Part shown: positions 18,116 through 26,205 of the stretch, in pieces
How positions within the stretch are numbered: position 1 is the first letter of the stretch
Layout: every line of letters starts with the position of its first letter
Assembly: GCF_036231905.1 (NCBI RefSeq)
Contig: NZ_JAZARE010000004.1
Location: 248,001 to 312,000 of the forward strand
Reading direction: 5' to 3'
Source: CAMLIZ01 sp036231905
GTDB lineage: Bacteria; Pseudomonadota; Gammaproteobacteria; Burkholderiales; Burkholderiaceae_C
DNA length: 64,000 bases
Notes under the pieces: model-generated
The model's input: the letters and a program-made list of their open reading frames with translations, nothing else
What the model was told of the DNA's origin: nothing
The model's database searches: none
Program-made: the position numbers and the translations under genes

Positions 18116-19684
18116 ATGAAGCACTACTTCGCCCTTGGCGCCCTGGCCGCGGCGCTCGCCCTGCCGGCGGGCGCGCAAACCCTGCGATGGGCCAGCGCGG
18201 GGGATCCACAGACCATGGATCCTTATTCGCAAAACGAGAACCTCACCAACAACATCAACCATCAGATCTACGAGTTCCTGGTGGAGCGCGACAAGAAGCT
18301 GGGTTTCATCCCCGGCCTGGCCACGGAGTGGAAGCAGACCAGCCCGCTGCAGTGGCGCTTCAAGCTGCGTCCGGGGGTGAAGTTCCACGATGGCAAACCC
18401 TTCACCGCGGACGACGTGGTGTTCTCGGTGCTTCGCGCGCGCGAGAAGACCTCGCAGATCGCCGCCTACGCCACCGCACTCGGCGAGCCGAAGAAGGTGG
18501 ACGACCTGACGGTGGAGTTCAACCTCAGCCAGTTCAACCCGATCTTCCTGGACCACCTGAACACGGTCTTCATCATGAGCAAGGCCTGGTGCGAGGAGCA
18601 CAAGGCCACCAAGCCGCAGGACTTCGGCAACAAGGAGGAGATGTTCACCGCCCGCAATGCCAACGGCACCGGCCCCTTCATGCTGGTGACACGCGAGCCC
18701 GACGTGAAGACGGTGCTCAAGCGCAACCCCAACTGGTGGGGCAAGCAGGAAGGCAATGTGCAGGAGGTGGTGTACACGCCGATCAAGAGCGACGCCACGC
18801 GGCTGGCCGCGTTGCTGTCGGGCGAGATCGACTTCGTGCTGGACCCGTCGCCGCGCGACCTGGAAAAGCTGCGCAACACGCCGACGGTGAAGGTGATTGA
18901 CGGGCCGGAGAACCGCATCGTCTTCGTCGGCATGGACCAGGCCCGCGACGAGCTGCTGTATTCCAGCGTGAAGGGCAAGAACCCCTTCAAGGACGTGCGG
19001 GTGCGCAAGGCGATGTACCAGGCGATCGACATCGAGACCATCAAGACTAAGCTGATGAACGGCCAGGCGGCGCCCACCGGCGCGCTGGTGCCCACGCCGA
19101 TCGCGAGTTTCAACGACCCCGAGGTCGAGAAGCGCCTGCCCTACGACCTGGAAGCCGCCAAGAAGCTGATGAAGGACGCCGGCTACGCCGACGGCTTCGA
19201 GGTCACGATGGACTGCCCCAACAACCGCTACATCAACGACGAGCGCATCTGCCAGACGCTGGCCTCGATGTGGGCGCGGCTGAACATCAAGGTGCGGGTC
19301 AACGCGATGCCCAAGACCACCTACTTCCCCAAGACGGAAAAGCTGGACACCTCGCTGTACCTGTTCGGCTGGGGCGGCTCGATCACCGATGCGGAAACCA
19401 CCTTCACGCCGATCTACCGCAACCGCGGCGAAAAGGGTGTGGGTGAATACAACCGCGGCAACTACAAGGACGACGAGCTGGACGCGCTGGTGGCCGCCTC
19501 CAGCAAGGAAGCCGATCCGGCCAAGCGCAAGGCGCTGATCAAGCAGGTGTTCCTGCGCCACAACGAGCAGGTGCACCACATCCCGCTGCACCGCCAGTTC
19601 ATTCCCTGGGCCACACGGGCGGGTGTGAGCGTGGTGCACCGGCCGGACAACTGGCTGGAGACGCAGTGGGTGACGATCAAGTGA
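18116..19684 (+). CDS. ABC transporter family 5 (peptide/nickel type) substrate-binding protein
   Basis: This 522-residue periplasmic binding protein of the peptide/opine/nickel family starts with a signal peptide (about 21 residues, cut after AGA) and then shows TLRWASAGDPQTMDPY, the family entry strand, and the conserved region RWRFKLRPGVKFHDGKPF. GGGAG precedes the ATG by a good distance. Permease and ATPase genes for this protein are absent from both sides, so it must work with a transporter elsewhere. The next gene, a DNA glycosylase, begins 15 bases later and may be co-transcribed, but the functions are unrelated. Confidence 0.93.
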   Translation: MKHYFALGALAAALALPAGAQTLRWASAGDPQTMDPYSQNENLTNNINHQIYEFLVERDKKLGFIPGLATEWKQTSPLQWRFKLRPGVKFHDGKPFTADDVVFSVLRAREKTSQIAAYATALGEPKKVDDLTVEFNLSQFNPIFLDHLNTVFIMSKAWCEEHKATKPQDFGNKEEMFTARNANGTGPFMLVTREPDVKTVLKRNPNWWGKQEGNVQEVVYTPIKSDATRLAALLSGEIDFVLDPSPRDLEKLRNTPTVKVIDGPENRIVFVGMDQARDELLYSSVKGKNPFKDVRVRKAMYQAIDIETIKTKLMNGQAAPTGALVPTPIASFNDPEVEKRLPYDLEAAKKLMKDAGYADGFEVTMDCPNNRYINDERICQTLASMWARLNIKVRVNAMPKTTYFPKTEKLDTSLYLFGWGGSITDAETTFTPIYRNRGEKGVGEYNRGNYKDDELDALVAASSKEADPAKRKALIKQVFLRHNEQVHHIPLHRQFIPWATRAGVSVVHRPDNWLETQWVTIK

Positions 19685-19699
19685 GCTAAAGGCCGCGGG

Positions 19700-20590
19700 A
19701 TGCCCGAGCTGCCCGACGTCACCGTCTACGTCGAGCGCCTGGATGCACGCGTGCGCGGCCAGGTGCTGCAGCGGGTGCGGGTGCTGAACCCGTTCCTGCT
19801 GCGCACCGCGGTGCCGCCGATCACACAGGCCGAAGGCCGGCGGGTGCTGGGCGTGGAGCGCCTGGGCAAGCGGGTGGTGATGGCGCTGGAGGACGGGCTC
19901 TTCCTCGTCATCCACCTGATGATCGCGGGCCGTCTGCGCTGGCTGGCGGCCGGCGCCAAGCCGCCCGGCAAGATCGCACTCGCCACCTTTGAGTTCGAGG
20001 GCGGCATCCTGGTGCTCACGGAAGCAGGCAGCAAGCGGCGCGCGTCGCTGCACCTGGTGGCAGGCCGCGACGCGCTGGCCGCACTGGACGCTGGAGGCAT
20101 GGACGTGCTGGCCGGTGACCTGGCCAGCTTCGCCGACCGCCTGCAGCGCGAGAACCACACGCTGAAACGCTCACTGACGGACCCGCGCCTGTTCAGCGGC
20201 ATCGGCAACGGGTATTCGGACGAGATCCTGCATCGTGCGCGGCTCTCGCCGATCCTGCTCACGCGGGCGCTTTCAGAGCAGCAGGTGGCCGCCTTGTTCG
20301 ATGCCGTGCGGGCGGTGATGAACGAGTGGACCGAGCGCCTGCGCGCCGAGGCGGACAAGGCGGGTGGCTGGCCCGGCAAGGTGACGGCCTTCCATGCCGG
20401 GATGGCGGTGCATGGCAAGTTCGGCCAGCCGTGCCCGGTGTGCAGCGCACCGGTGCAGCGCATCGTCTACGCCGAAAACGAAACCAACTACTGCGCCCGC
20501 TGCCAGACCGGTGGCAAGGTGCTGGCCGACCGGTCGCTGTCGCGCTTGCTCAAGGCGAGCTGGCCGCGCCACATCGACGACCTCGAATGA
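19700..20590 (+). CDS. Fpg/Nei family DNA glycosylase, variant zinc finger
   Basis: This 296-residue base-excision repair enzyme removes oxidised bases and nicks the abasic site. The mature N-terminus is PELPD, giving the catalytic Pro and Glu, and a conserved lysine lies in LGKRVV (about residue 56). The helix-two-turn-helix region is at about 155-180 (LKRSLTDPRLFSGIGNGYSD). The zinc finger CPVC-x16-CARC near residues 245-268 is intact, but the Arg that Fpg usually has five residues before the third Cys is Asn here. The tail runs about 25 residues past the finger. Starting MPELPDVTVY, it is closer to a divergent Fpg-like subgroup than to MutM. Confidence 0.87.
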   Translation: MPELPDVTVYVERLDARVRGQVLQRVRVLNPFLLRTAVPPITQAEGRRVLGVERLGKRVVMALEDGLFLVIHLMIAGRLRWLAAGAKPPGKIALATFEFEGGILVLTEAGSKRRASLHLVAGRDALAALDAGGMDVLAGDLASFADRLQRENHTLKRSLTDPRLFSGIGNGYSDEILHRARLSPILLTRALSEQQVAALFDAVRAVMNEWTERLRAEADKAGGWPGKVTAFHAGMAVHGKFGQPCPVCSAPVQRIVYAENETNYCARCQTGGKVLADRSLSRLLKASWPRHIDDLE

Positions 20591-20591
20591 C

Positions 20592-20622
20592 AAAACCCGC
20601 CGGGCGTTGCCACCGGGCGGGT
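20592..20622 (-). terminator. Terminator of the rpmB-rpmG unit
   Basis: Read on the minus strand, ACCCGCC and GGCGGGT pair over a GC-rich loop and are followed by TTTG. It lies 23 bases beyond the rpmG stop and directly after the convergent glycosylase gene, so it may act in both directions. Confidence 0.7.
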
Positions 20623-20644
20623 CGTGAGGAACAAGCCGGCTGAA

Positions 20645-20815
20645 TTACTTCAGCTTGGTTTCCTTGTACAGCACATGCTTGCGTGCCTTGGGATCGAACT
20701 TCATGAATTCGAGCTTTTCGGGCGTCGTCTTCTTGTTCTTGTTCGTGGTGTAGAAGTGGCCGGTCCCCGCAGTGGATTCCAGCTTGATCTTTTCGCGTCC
20801 GCCTTTGGTGGCCAT
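20645..20815 (-). CDS. rpmG: 50S ribosomal protein L33
   Basis: This 56-residue ribosomal protein reads MATKGGREKIKLESTAGTGH and continues with FYTTNKNKKTTPEKLE and a basic C-terminus ending ETKLK, as in proteobacterial L33. It sits in the large subunit near the E site. The usual zinc-binding cysteines of some L33 forms are absent, so this is the C-minus (zinc-free) type. It follows rpmB by 26 bases and ends before a terminator. Confidence 0.97.
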   Translation of the reverse strand: MATKGGREKIKLESTAGTGHFYTTNKNKKTTPEKLEFMKFDPKARKHVLYKETKLK

Positions 20816-20841
20816 GATGCTCTCCTAGATGTGCGGTGAGC

Positions 20842-21075
20842 TTACAGCTCGCCCTTGGCGCGCAGGTCGGCGACGACCTGCTCGATGCCGACCTTGTCGA
20901 TCAGGCGCAGCGCGGCGTTGCTGATGCGTAGGCGGACCCAGCGGTTCTCGGTTTCGAGCCAGAAGCGGCGGTACTGCAGGTTGGGCAGGAAGCGGCGCTT
21001 CGTTTTGTTGTTGGCGTGGGAGACATTGTTTCCCACCATCGGGCGCTTGCCCGTGACTTGACAGACGCGTGCCAT
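20842..21075 (-). CDS. rpmB: 50S ribosomal protein L28
   Basis: This 77-residue large-subunit protein starts MARVCQVTGKRPMVGNNVSH, the standard L28 N-terminus. It is also the C-minus type. The ATG at 21075 is chosen over an upstream in-frame ATG because it follows GGAGAAGC and gives the family length. Transcription comes from a strong promoter about 135 bases upstream, leaving a long structured leader. Confidence 0.97.
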   Translation of the reverse strand: MARVCQVTGKRPMVGNNVSHANNKTKRRFLPNLQYRRFWLETENRWVRLRISNAALRLIDKVGIEQVVADLRAKGEL

Positions 21076-21209
21076 GACGCTTCTCCGGTTCAATCGTTTC
21101 AGGCTCGGTGCCTAGAGCAGGGGACTCTCATCGAGCCGCCTGGGTGGACACCCTTCGAGGGCTTGGACGCCCCCAATGGAACGCCCGGCCGAATTCGGCA
21201 AAGACCGCG

Positions 21210-21238
21210 AGTATAGCGGATTTTCCGGACCCGGCCAA
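21210..21238 (-). promoter_or_regulatory. Promoter of rpmB-rpmG
   Basis: On the minus strand a TTGGCC -35 box (21238-21233) and a TATACT -10 box (21215-21210) are 17 bases apart. The start point would be near 21203, leaving a leader of about 128 bases before rpmB. The leader contains small inverted repeats around 21130-21165 (GGGTGGACACCC and CCCTTCGAGGG on the plus strand). Confidence 0.65.
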
Positions 21239-21248
21239 CCGTCGCAGG

Positions 21249-22199
21249 CTACTGCTGCTCCAGAAAGCGCTGCGCGTCCAGGGCGGCCATGCAGCCGGTG
21301 CCGGCGCTGGTGATGGCTTGGCGGTACACATGGTCCTGCACGTCGCCAGCGGCAAACACGCCCGGCACGCTGGTCATGGTGGCGAAGCCGTCCAGCCCGG
21401 TGCGGGTGACGATGTAGCCGTCCTTCATCTCCAGCTGGCCCTTGAAGATGTCGGTGTTGGGCGAATGGCCGATCGCGATGAAGCAGCCCTTCAAGGCCAG
21501 CTCCTTGGTGGTGCCGTTCTGCGTGCTCTTCAGGCGCACGCCGGTGACCCCGCTCTGGTCGCCCAGCACCTCGTCCAGCGTGTGCCACAGGTGCAACTCG
21601 ATCTTGCCTTCGCGCACCTTGGCGTCGACCTTGTCGATCAGGATGGCCTCGGCCCGGAACTTGTCGCGCCGGTGGATCAGGTGCACCCTGCTCGCGATGT
21701 TGGACAGGTACAGCGCCTCTTCCACCGCGGTGTTGCCGCCGCCGACCACGCAGACGGTGTCGCCCTTGTAGAAGAAGCCGTCGCAGGTGGCGCAGCCGCT
21801 GACGCCGCGGCCCATGAAGGCCTCTTCGCTCGGCAGGCCCAGGTACTTGGCGGACGCGCCGGTGGCGATCACCAGGCTGTCGCAGGTGTAGGTGCCGGCA
21901 TCGCCCTTGAGCGTGAACGGGCGCTTGGAGAGATCGACCTCGTTGACATGGTCGAACACGATCTCGGTGTTGAAGCGCTCGGCGTGCTGCAGAAAGCGCT
22001 GCATCAGTTCCGGGCCCTGCACGCCCATCACGTCGGCGGGCCAGTTGTCCACCTCGGTGGTGGTCATCAGCTGCCCGCCCTGGGCCAGGCCGGTCACCAG
22101 CATCGGCTTGAGGTTGGCGCGTGCGGCATAAATGGCGGCGGTGTAGCCGGCCGGGCCGGAGCCGAGGATCAGGACTTGTGCGTGCTTGTGGGTGGACAT
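21249..22199 (-). CDS. trxB: Thioredoxin reductase
   Basis: This 316-residue flavoprotein uses NADPH to reduce thioredoxin. The FAD-binding GSGPAGYTAA is at 13-22, the redox-active CATC disulfide is at 136-139 within SGCATCDG, and the NADPH-binding motif is GGGNTAVEEA. The late GDV motif (FAAGDVQD) closes the FAD site. Length and motif order are standard for the bacterial enzyme. It is divergent from the Crp-type regulator gene. Confidence 0.97.
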   Translation of the reverse strand: MSTHKHAQVLILGSGPAGYTAAIYAARANLKPMLVTGLAQGGQLMTTTEVDNWPADVMGVQGPELMQRFLQHAERFNTEIVFDHVNEVDLSKRPFTLKGDAGTYTCDSLVIATGASAKYLGLPSEEAFMGRGVSGCATCDGFFYKGDTVCVVGGGNTAVEEALYLSNIASRVHLIHRRDKFRAEAILIDKVDAKVREGKIELHLWHTLDEVLGDQSGVTGVRLKSTQNGTTKELALKGCFIAIGHSPNTDIFKGQLEMKDGYIVTRTGLDGFATMTSVPGVFAAGDVQDHVYRQAITSAGTGCMAALDAQRFLEQQ

Positions 22200-22304
22200 G
22201 GGTCAGCCAACGACGTGATGAAGGGGAAGTGCCAGGGCAGAAGTGTCTCGCAACTCTGACATGGGGTTCGAACCCAGTGGCAGCACCCCTGTCAATCGGC
22301 ACAA

Positions 22305-22334
22305 TTGAGAAATACTAGGAAAGTGCGGTAAAAG
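22305..22334 (+). promoter_or_regulatory. Putative promoter of the Crp-type regulator
   Basis: TTGAGA (22305-22310) and TAAAAG (22329-22334) are 18 bases apart, about 51 bases before the start codon, in an AT-richer patch of the trxB-regulator gap. Confidence 0.4.
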
Positions 22335-22385
22335 TGCCGAATCGGCCGTACCGCCTGCAACTTCAAGCCAGAGAGGGCCCCATCG

Positions 22386-23057
22386 ATGTCCATGCTTTCG
22401 AATCTCGACCTGATCCGCCGGGTGCCGCTGTTCTCGATGCTGACGAACGACCAGGCGCAGGCGATCGCCGACAGCGTGGTCAAGCGGCGCTTTCGCCGCG
22501 GGGAAATCATCGTCGAGCAGGGCCGCAAGTCGAATGCGCTGTTCATCCTGCTCAACGGCCGGGCCCGGGTGCTCACCGCCGACTCGCGGGGCCGCGAGGT
22601 CATCCTGGCCGTGCTGCAGTCGGGCGACTATGTGGGCGAGATGAGCCTGATCGACAACGAGCCGCATTCGGCCACCGTGCGCGCCGAGGTGCAGACCGAC
22701 ATGCTCATCCTCGGCCGCGCCGAGTTCGCCCGCTGCCTGCCGGAGAACTCCAGCCTGTCCTACGCCATCCTGCGCGGCCTGGTGTCGCGCCTGCGCTCGG
22801 CTGACCGCCAGATCGAGTCGCTGGCCCTGCTGGACGTGTACGGCCGGGTCGCGCGCACGCTGCTGGACATGGCCGAAGAGGACAACGGCATCAAGATCAT
22901 CCGCAACAAGGTCTCGCGCCAGGACATGGCCAAGATCGTGGGCGCCTCGCGCGAGATGGTCAGCCGCGTGATGAAGGACCTGGAGGAGCGCGGCGTCATC
23001 GAGACGCAGGAAAACGGCTCCGTGATCCTCAAGGAACGCCTGCACGGCGGCGAATAA
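22386..23057 (+). CDS. Crp/Fnr-family transcription regulator
   Basis: This 223-residue regulator has an N-terminal cyclic-nucleotide-binding-like beta barrel (about 10-125, with LQSGDYVGEMSLIDNEPHSA like the cAMP pocket of Crp), a dimer helix, and a C-terminal winged helix. The recognition helix reads GASREMVSRVMKDLEE, which is Crp-like rather than Fnr-like. No cysteine cluster is present near the N-terminus, so it is not an oxygen-sensing Fnr. Which nucleotide, if any, it binds cannot be told. It is divergent from trxB and lies upstream of ftsK with a 79-base gap that holds a palindrome. Confidence 0.92.
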   Translation: MSMLSNLDLIRRVPLFSMLTNDQAQAIADSVVKRRFRRGEIIVEQGRKSNALFILLNGRARVLTADSRGREVILAVLQSGDYVGEMSLIDNEPHSATVRAEVQTDMLILGRAEFARCLPENSSLSYAILRGLVSRLRSADRQIESLALLDVYGRVARTLLDMAEEDNGIKIIRNKVSRQDMAKIVGASREMVSRVMKDLEERGVIETQENGSVILKERLHGGE

Positions 23058-23074
23058 GTCACTGCCGGCGCGTT

Positions 23075-23091
23075 GGTGACCGCTGGTCACC
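23075..23091. promoter_or_regulatory. Perfect inverted repeat before ftsK
   Basis: GGTGACC-GCT-GGTCACC is a 7-base perfect inverted repeat with a 3-base spacer, 17 bases after the regulator stop and 45 bases before the ftsK start. It has no T-run, so an operator site is as likely as a terminator. Confidence 0.35.
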
Positions 23092-23136
23092 GGCTCGCCG
23101 CCTTCTCGCAAGGGTGCTTGATCCACAATCGCGCCC

Positions 23137-25506
23137 ATGACGTTCCCGCTCGGTTCCCTGGGCGCTGATGGCAGCGCCGCATCCGGTTCCACCTACACCC
23201 GCAAGTCTTCGCCCCGCAAGGCGGCAGCGCCCGAACCCGCCGCCGTTCCCGCCTGGCGCACCCAGGCCGCGCTGGTGGCCGGTGCCGTGGTGTGGCTGCT
23301 GTTCGTGCTGGCCATGCTCAGCCACAGCATCACCGACCCCGGTTTCACCACCTCGGGTGATGGCAGCCCGCTGCACAACCAGGCCGGCTTGCTGGGCGCA
23401 TGGCTGTCGGACCTGGCGCTGTTCCTCTTCGGCTATTCGGTGTGGTGGCTGGTGCTGGTGTCGGCCCGCGCCTGGCTCGGTGCGCTGGCGCGGCTGCTGC
23501 GCCATGAAGCCGGCCACGAGCCTCCCACGCCGGCGGCGAGGCTGGCGTTCTGGGGCGGCCTGCTGCTGTTGATGGCGGCCAGCACCTCGCTCGAATGGAG
23601 CCGGTTGTACCGCCTGGAAGGCCACCTGCCCGGCCATGCCGGCGGGGTGCTGGGCTACACGCTGGGGCTGTTCAGCACCAAGTGGCTGGGCTTTGCCGGC
23701 TCCGGCGTGTTCTGGATCGCCACGCTGGTGCTGGCCATGGCGCTGGCGCTGCGCTTTTCGTGGGTGCGGGTGGCCGATGCCATCGGCGCGCGGGTGGATT
23801 CCCTGCGCGACAAGCGCCAGGAGCGGCTGGAGCGGGCCGAAGACATCCGCATCGGGCAGCAGGCGCTGGCCGAGCGCGAGCAGGTGGCCGAGGTGGAACG
23901 CCAGGTGGTGGAGGAACACGGCCCCATCGTCATCGAGGCGCCGGTGATCGAGGTGCCGAAGTCCGAGCGCGTGGCCAAGGAGCGCCAGAAGCCGCTGTTC
24001 ACCGATCCGTCGGACACCAAGCTGCCGCAGGTGGACCTGCTGGACGCAGCGCCCAGCCGGCTGGAGTCGACCGTGACGCCCGAGTCGCTGGAGATGACCT
24101 CGCGCATGATCGAGAAGAAGCTGCGCGACTTCGGCGTGGAAGTGCGGGTGGTGGCCGCTTCGCCCGGCCCGGTGATCACGCGTTATGAGATCGAGCCGGC
24201 CACCGGCGTGAAGGGCTCGCAGATCGTCAACCTCGCCAAGGACCTGGCGCGCAGCTTGAGCCTGGTGAGCATCCGCGTGGTGGAGACCATCCCAGGCAAG
24301 AACTACATGGCGCTGGAGCTGCCCAATGCCAAGCGCCAGACCATCAAGCTGGCCGAGATCCTGGGCTCCCAGGTCTACAACGACGCGGCTTCGCAGCTGA
24401 CTATGGGCCTGGGCAAGGACATCATCGGCGCGCCCATGGTGGCCGACCTGGCCAAGATGCCGCACTGCCTGGTGGCCGGCACCACCGGCTCGGGCAAGTC
24501 GGTGGGCATCAACGCGATGATCCTCAGCCTGCTCTACAAGGCCGAGGCGCGCGACGTGCGGCTCATCCTCATCGACCCCAAGATGCTGGAGATGAGCGTC
24601 TACGAGGGCATACCGCACCTGCTATGCCCGGTGGTCACGGACATGAAGCAGGCCGGCAACGCGCTCAACTGGTGCGTGGGCGAGATGGAGCGGCGCTACA
24701 AGCTGATGAGCAAGCTGGGCGTGCGCAACCTGGCCGGCTACAACAAGAAGATCGACGATGCCGCGGCGCGCGGCGAGAAGCTGCCCAATCCCTTCAGCCT
24801 GACGCCCGAGGAGCCCGAGCCGCTGGAGCGCCTGCCCTTCGTGGTAGTCGTCATCGACGAACTGGCCGACCTGATGATGGTGGTCGGCAAGAAGATCGAG
24901 GAGCTGATCGCTCGCCTGGCGCAGAAAGCGCGCGCGGCCGGCATCCACCTGATCCTGGCCACCCAGCGCCCCAGCGTGGACGTGATCACCGGCCTGATCA
25001 AGGCCAACATCCCCACCCGCCTGAGCTTCCAGGTCAGCAGCAAGATCGACAGCCGCACCATCCTGGACCAGATGGGTGCCGAGGCCTTGCTGGGGCAAGG
25101 CGACATGCTGTACCTCACGCCGGGCGGCGGCCTGCCGGTGCGGGTGCACGGCGCGTTCGTCAGTGACGAGGAAGTGCACCGTGTTGTCGAATACCTCAAG
25201 TCGCAGGGCGAGCCGAACTACATCGAGGGCATCCTCGAGGGCGGCACGCTGGACGAAGCGGGGGGCGGTGACGGCAGCGGCGTGGGTGGCGACGGCGGCA
25301 ATGGCGAAGCCGACCCGATGTACGACCAGGCCGTGCAGGTGGTCCTGCAGCACCGGCGTGCGTCCATCTCGCTGGTGCAGCGCCACCTGCGCATCGGTTA
25401 CAACCGGGCAGCCCGTTTGCTGGAACAAATGGAGAAGTCGGGGCTCGTAACGGCCATGGCCACGAACGGGAACCGCGATCTGCTGATTCCGAAACGAGAC
25501 GAATGA
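23137..25506 (+). CDS. ftsK: DNA translocase FtsK
   Basis: This 789-residue septal DNA pump clears chromosome dimers at division. Residues about 45-215 hold the membrane anchor with four hydrophobic segments, then a short linker (about 215-320). The motor domain contains Walker A GTTGSGKS near residue 450 and Walker B VVVIDELADLMM. The C-terminal gamma winged helix (residues about 725-789, with RRASISLVQRHLRIGYNRAA) recognises polar DNA motifs. The linker is short compared with the E. coli protein, as is usual in betaproteobacteria. Its stop overlaps the lolA start by four bases. Confidence 0.96.
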   Translation: MTFPLGSLGADGSAASGSTYTRKSSPRKAAAPEPAAVPAWRTQAALVAGAVVWLLFVLAMLSHSITDPGFTTSGDGSPLHNQAGLLGAWLSDLALFLFGYSVWWLVLVSARAWLGALARLLRHEAGHEPPTPAARLAFWGGLLLLMAASTSLEWSRLYRLEGHLPGHAGGVLGYTLGLFSTKWLGFAGSGVFWIATLVLAMALALRFSWVRVADAIGARVDSLRDKRQERLERAEDIRIGQQALAEREQVAEVERQVVEEHGPIVIEAPVIEVPKSERVAKERQKPLFTDPSDTKLPQVDLLDAAPSRLESTVTPESLEMTSRMIEKKLRDFGVEVRVVAASPGPVITRYEIEPATGVKGSQIVNLAKDLARSLSLVSIRVVETIPGKNYMALELPNAKRQTIKLAEILGSQVYNDAASQLTMGLGKDIIGAPMVADLAKMPHCLVAGTTGSGKSVGINAMILSLLYKAEARDVRLILIDPKMLEMSVYEGIPHLLCPVVTDMKQAGNALNWCVGEMERRYKLMSKLGVRNLAGYNKKIDDAAARGEKLPNPFSLTPEEPEPLERLPFVVVVIDELADLMMVVGKKIEELIARLAQKARAAGIHLILATQRPSVDVITGLIKANIPTRLSFQVSSKIDSRTILDQMGAEALLGQGDMLYLTPGGGLPVRVHGAFVSDEEVHRVVEYLKSQGEPNYIEGILEGGTLDEAGGGDGSGVGGDGGNGEADPMYDQAVQVVLQHRRASISLVQRHLRIGYNRAARLLEQMEKSGLVTAMATNGNRDLLIPKRDE

Positions 25507-26111
25507 AAAACCTGCTTGCCGCCGCCTTGCTGGGCGGTGCCGTCTTTGCTGCCCATGCCGACGCGGTGGACTCGCTGCGTGAGTTCGTGCGCGAGGCCAA
25601 GACCGGCCGCGCCAGCTTCACCCAGACCGTCACCTCGCCCGACGGTGCGAAGAAAAAGAACTCCAGCGGCAGCTTCGAGTTCGCGCGGCCCAACCGCTTC
25701 CGTTTCAGCTACGCCAAGCCCTTCGAGCAGACCATCGTGGCCGACGGCCAGAAGGTGTGGATCTACGACGTGGACCTGAACCAGGCCAGCTCACGCAAGA
25801 TCGGCCAGGCGCTGGGCGCCACGCCGGCGGCGCTGCTGGCCGGCGGCTCGCTCGACAAGGATTTCGACTTGAGTCCGCTGCCGGCCAAGGACGGGCTCGA
25901 ATGGGTGCAGGCGGCGCCCAAGTCCAAGGACGGCGGCTTCCAGTCGCTGCACGTGGGCTTCAAGGGCAAGACCCTGGCCGCGCTCGAGATCGTGGACAAC
26001 TTCGGCCAGCGCTCGCTCCTGCAATTCAATGGCGTGGCCACGAACGTGTCGATCGCACCTGAAAGCTTCAGCTTCACGCCCCCGAAGGGCGCGGACGTGA
26101 TCGAGCAATGA
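25503..26111 (+). CDS. lolA: Outer-membrane lipoprotein carrier protein LolA
   Basis: This 202-residue periplasmic chaperone carries lipoproteins from LolCDE to LolB. A signal peptide covers residues 1-19 (ending AAHA), followed by the LolA beta-sheet core with KTGRASFTQTV, GSFEFARPNRFRFSY and DLNQASSRKIG. The ATG overlaps the ftsK stop (ATGA), so the two are co-translated. The ftsK-lolA-rarA neighbourhood is common in Burkholderiales. Confidence 0.95.
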   Translation: MKNLLAAALLGGAVFAAHADAVDSLREFVREAKTGRASFTQTVTSPDGAKKKNSSGSFEFARPNRFRFSYAKPFEQTIVADGQKVWIYDVDLNQASSRKIGQALGATPAALLAGGSLDKDFDLSPLPAKDGLEWVQAAPKSKDGGFQSLHVGFKGKTLAALEIVDNFGQRSLLQFNGVATNVSIAPESFSFTPPKGADVIEQ

Positions 26112-26205
26112 TGTCAGCCCCCGGCCGCGGCGTACCGCGGCTCCGTCCCCCCGAGGGGGCTTCCCCACGAGCTTGGGGCGGCCCGGCGCTCGCGGGGCCC
26201 CGCGC
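26112..26205. repeat. GC-rich hairpin repeat between lolA and cheW
   Basis: This gap between converging lolA and cheW contains a perfect 7-base hairpin (GCCGCGG-CGTA-CCGCGGC, 26124-26141) and a C6-GA-G5 palindrome (26147-26159). It resembles the C5/G5 hairpins at 31998-32018 and 37803-37819, all at gene 3' ends. Confidence 0.5.

Noticed and set aside
18110..20158. A 682-codon open frame on the minus strand
   Set aside because: It is antisense to the binding protein and the glycosylase, which both have strong family motifs; its composition is His/Val/Arg/Gln shadow-like.
22240..22300. tRNA remnant around GGGTTCGAACCC
   Set aside because: Only a T-loop-like palindrome is present; no acceptor or anticodon arms pair.
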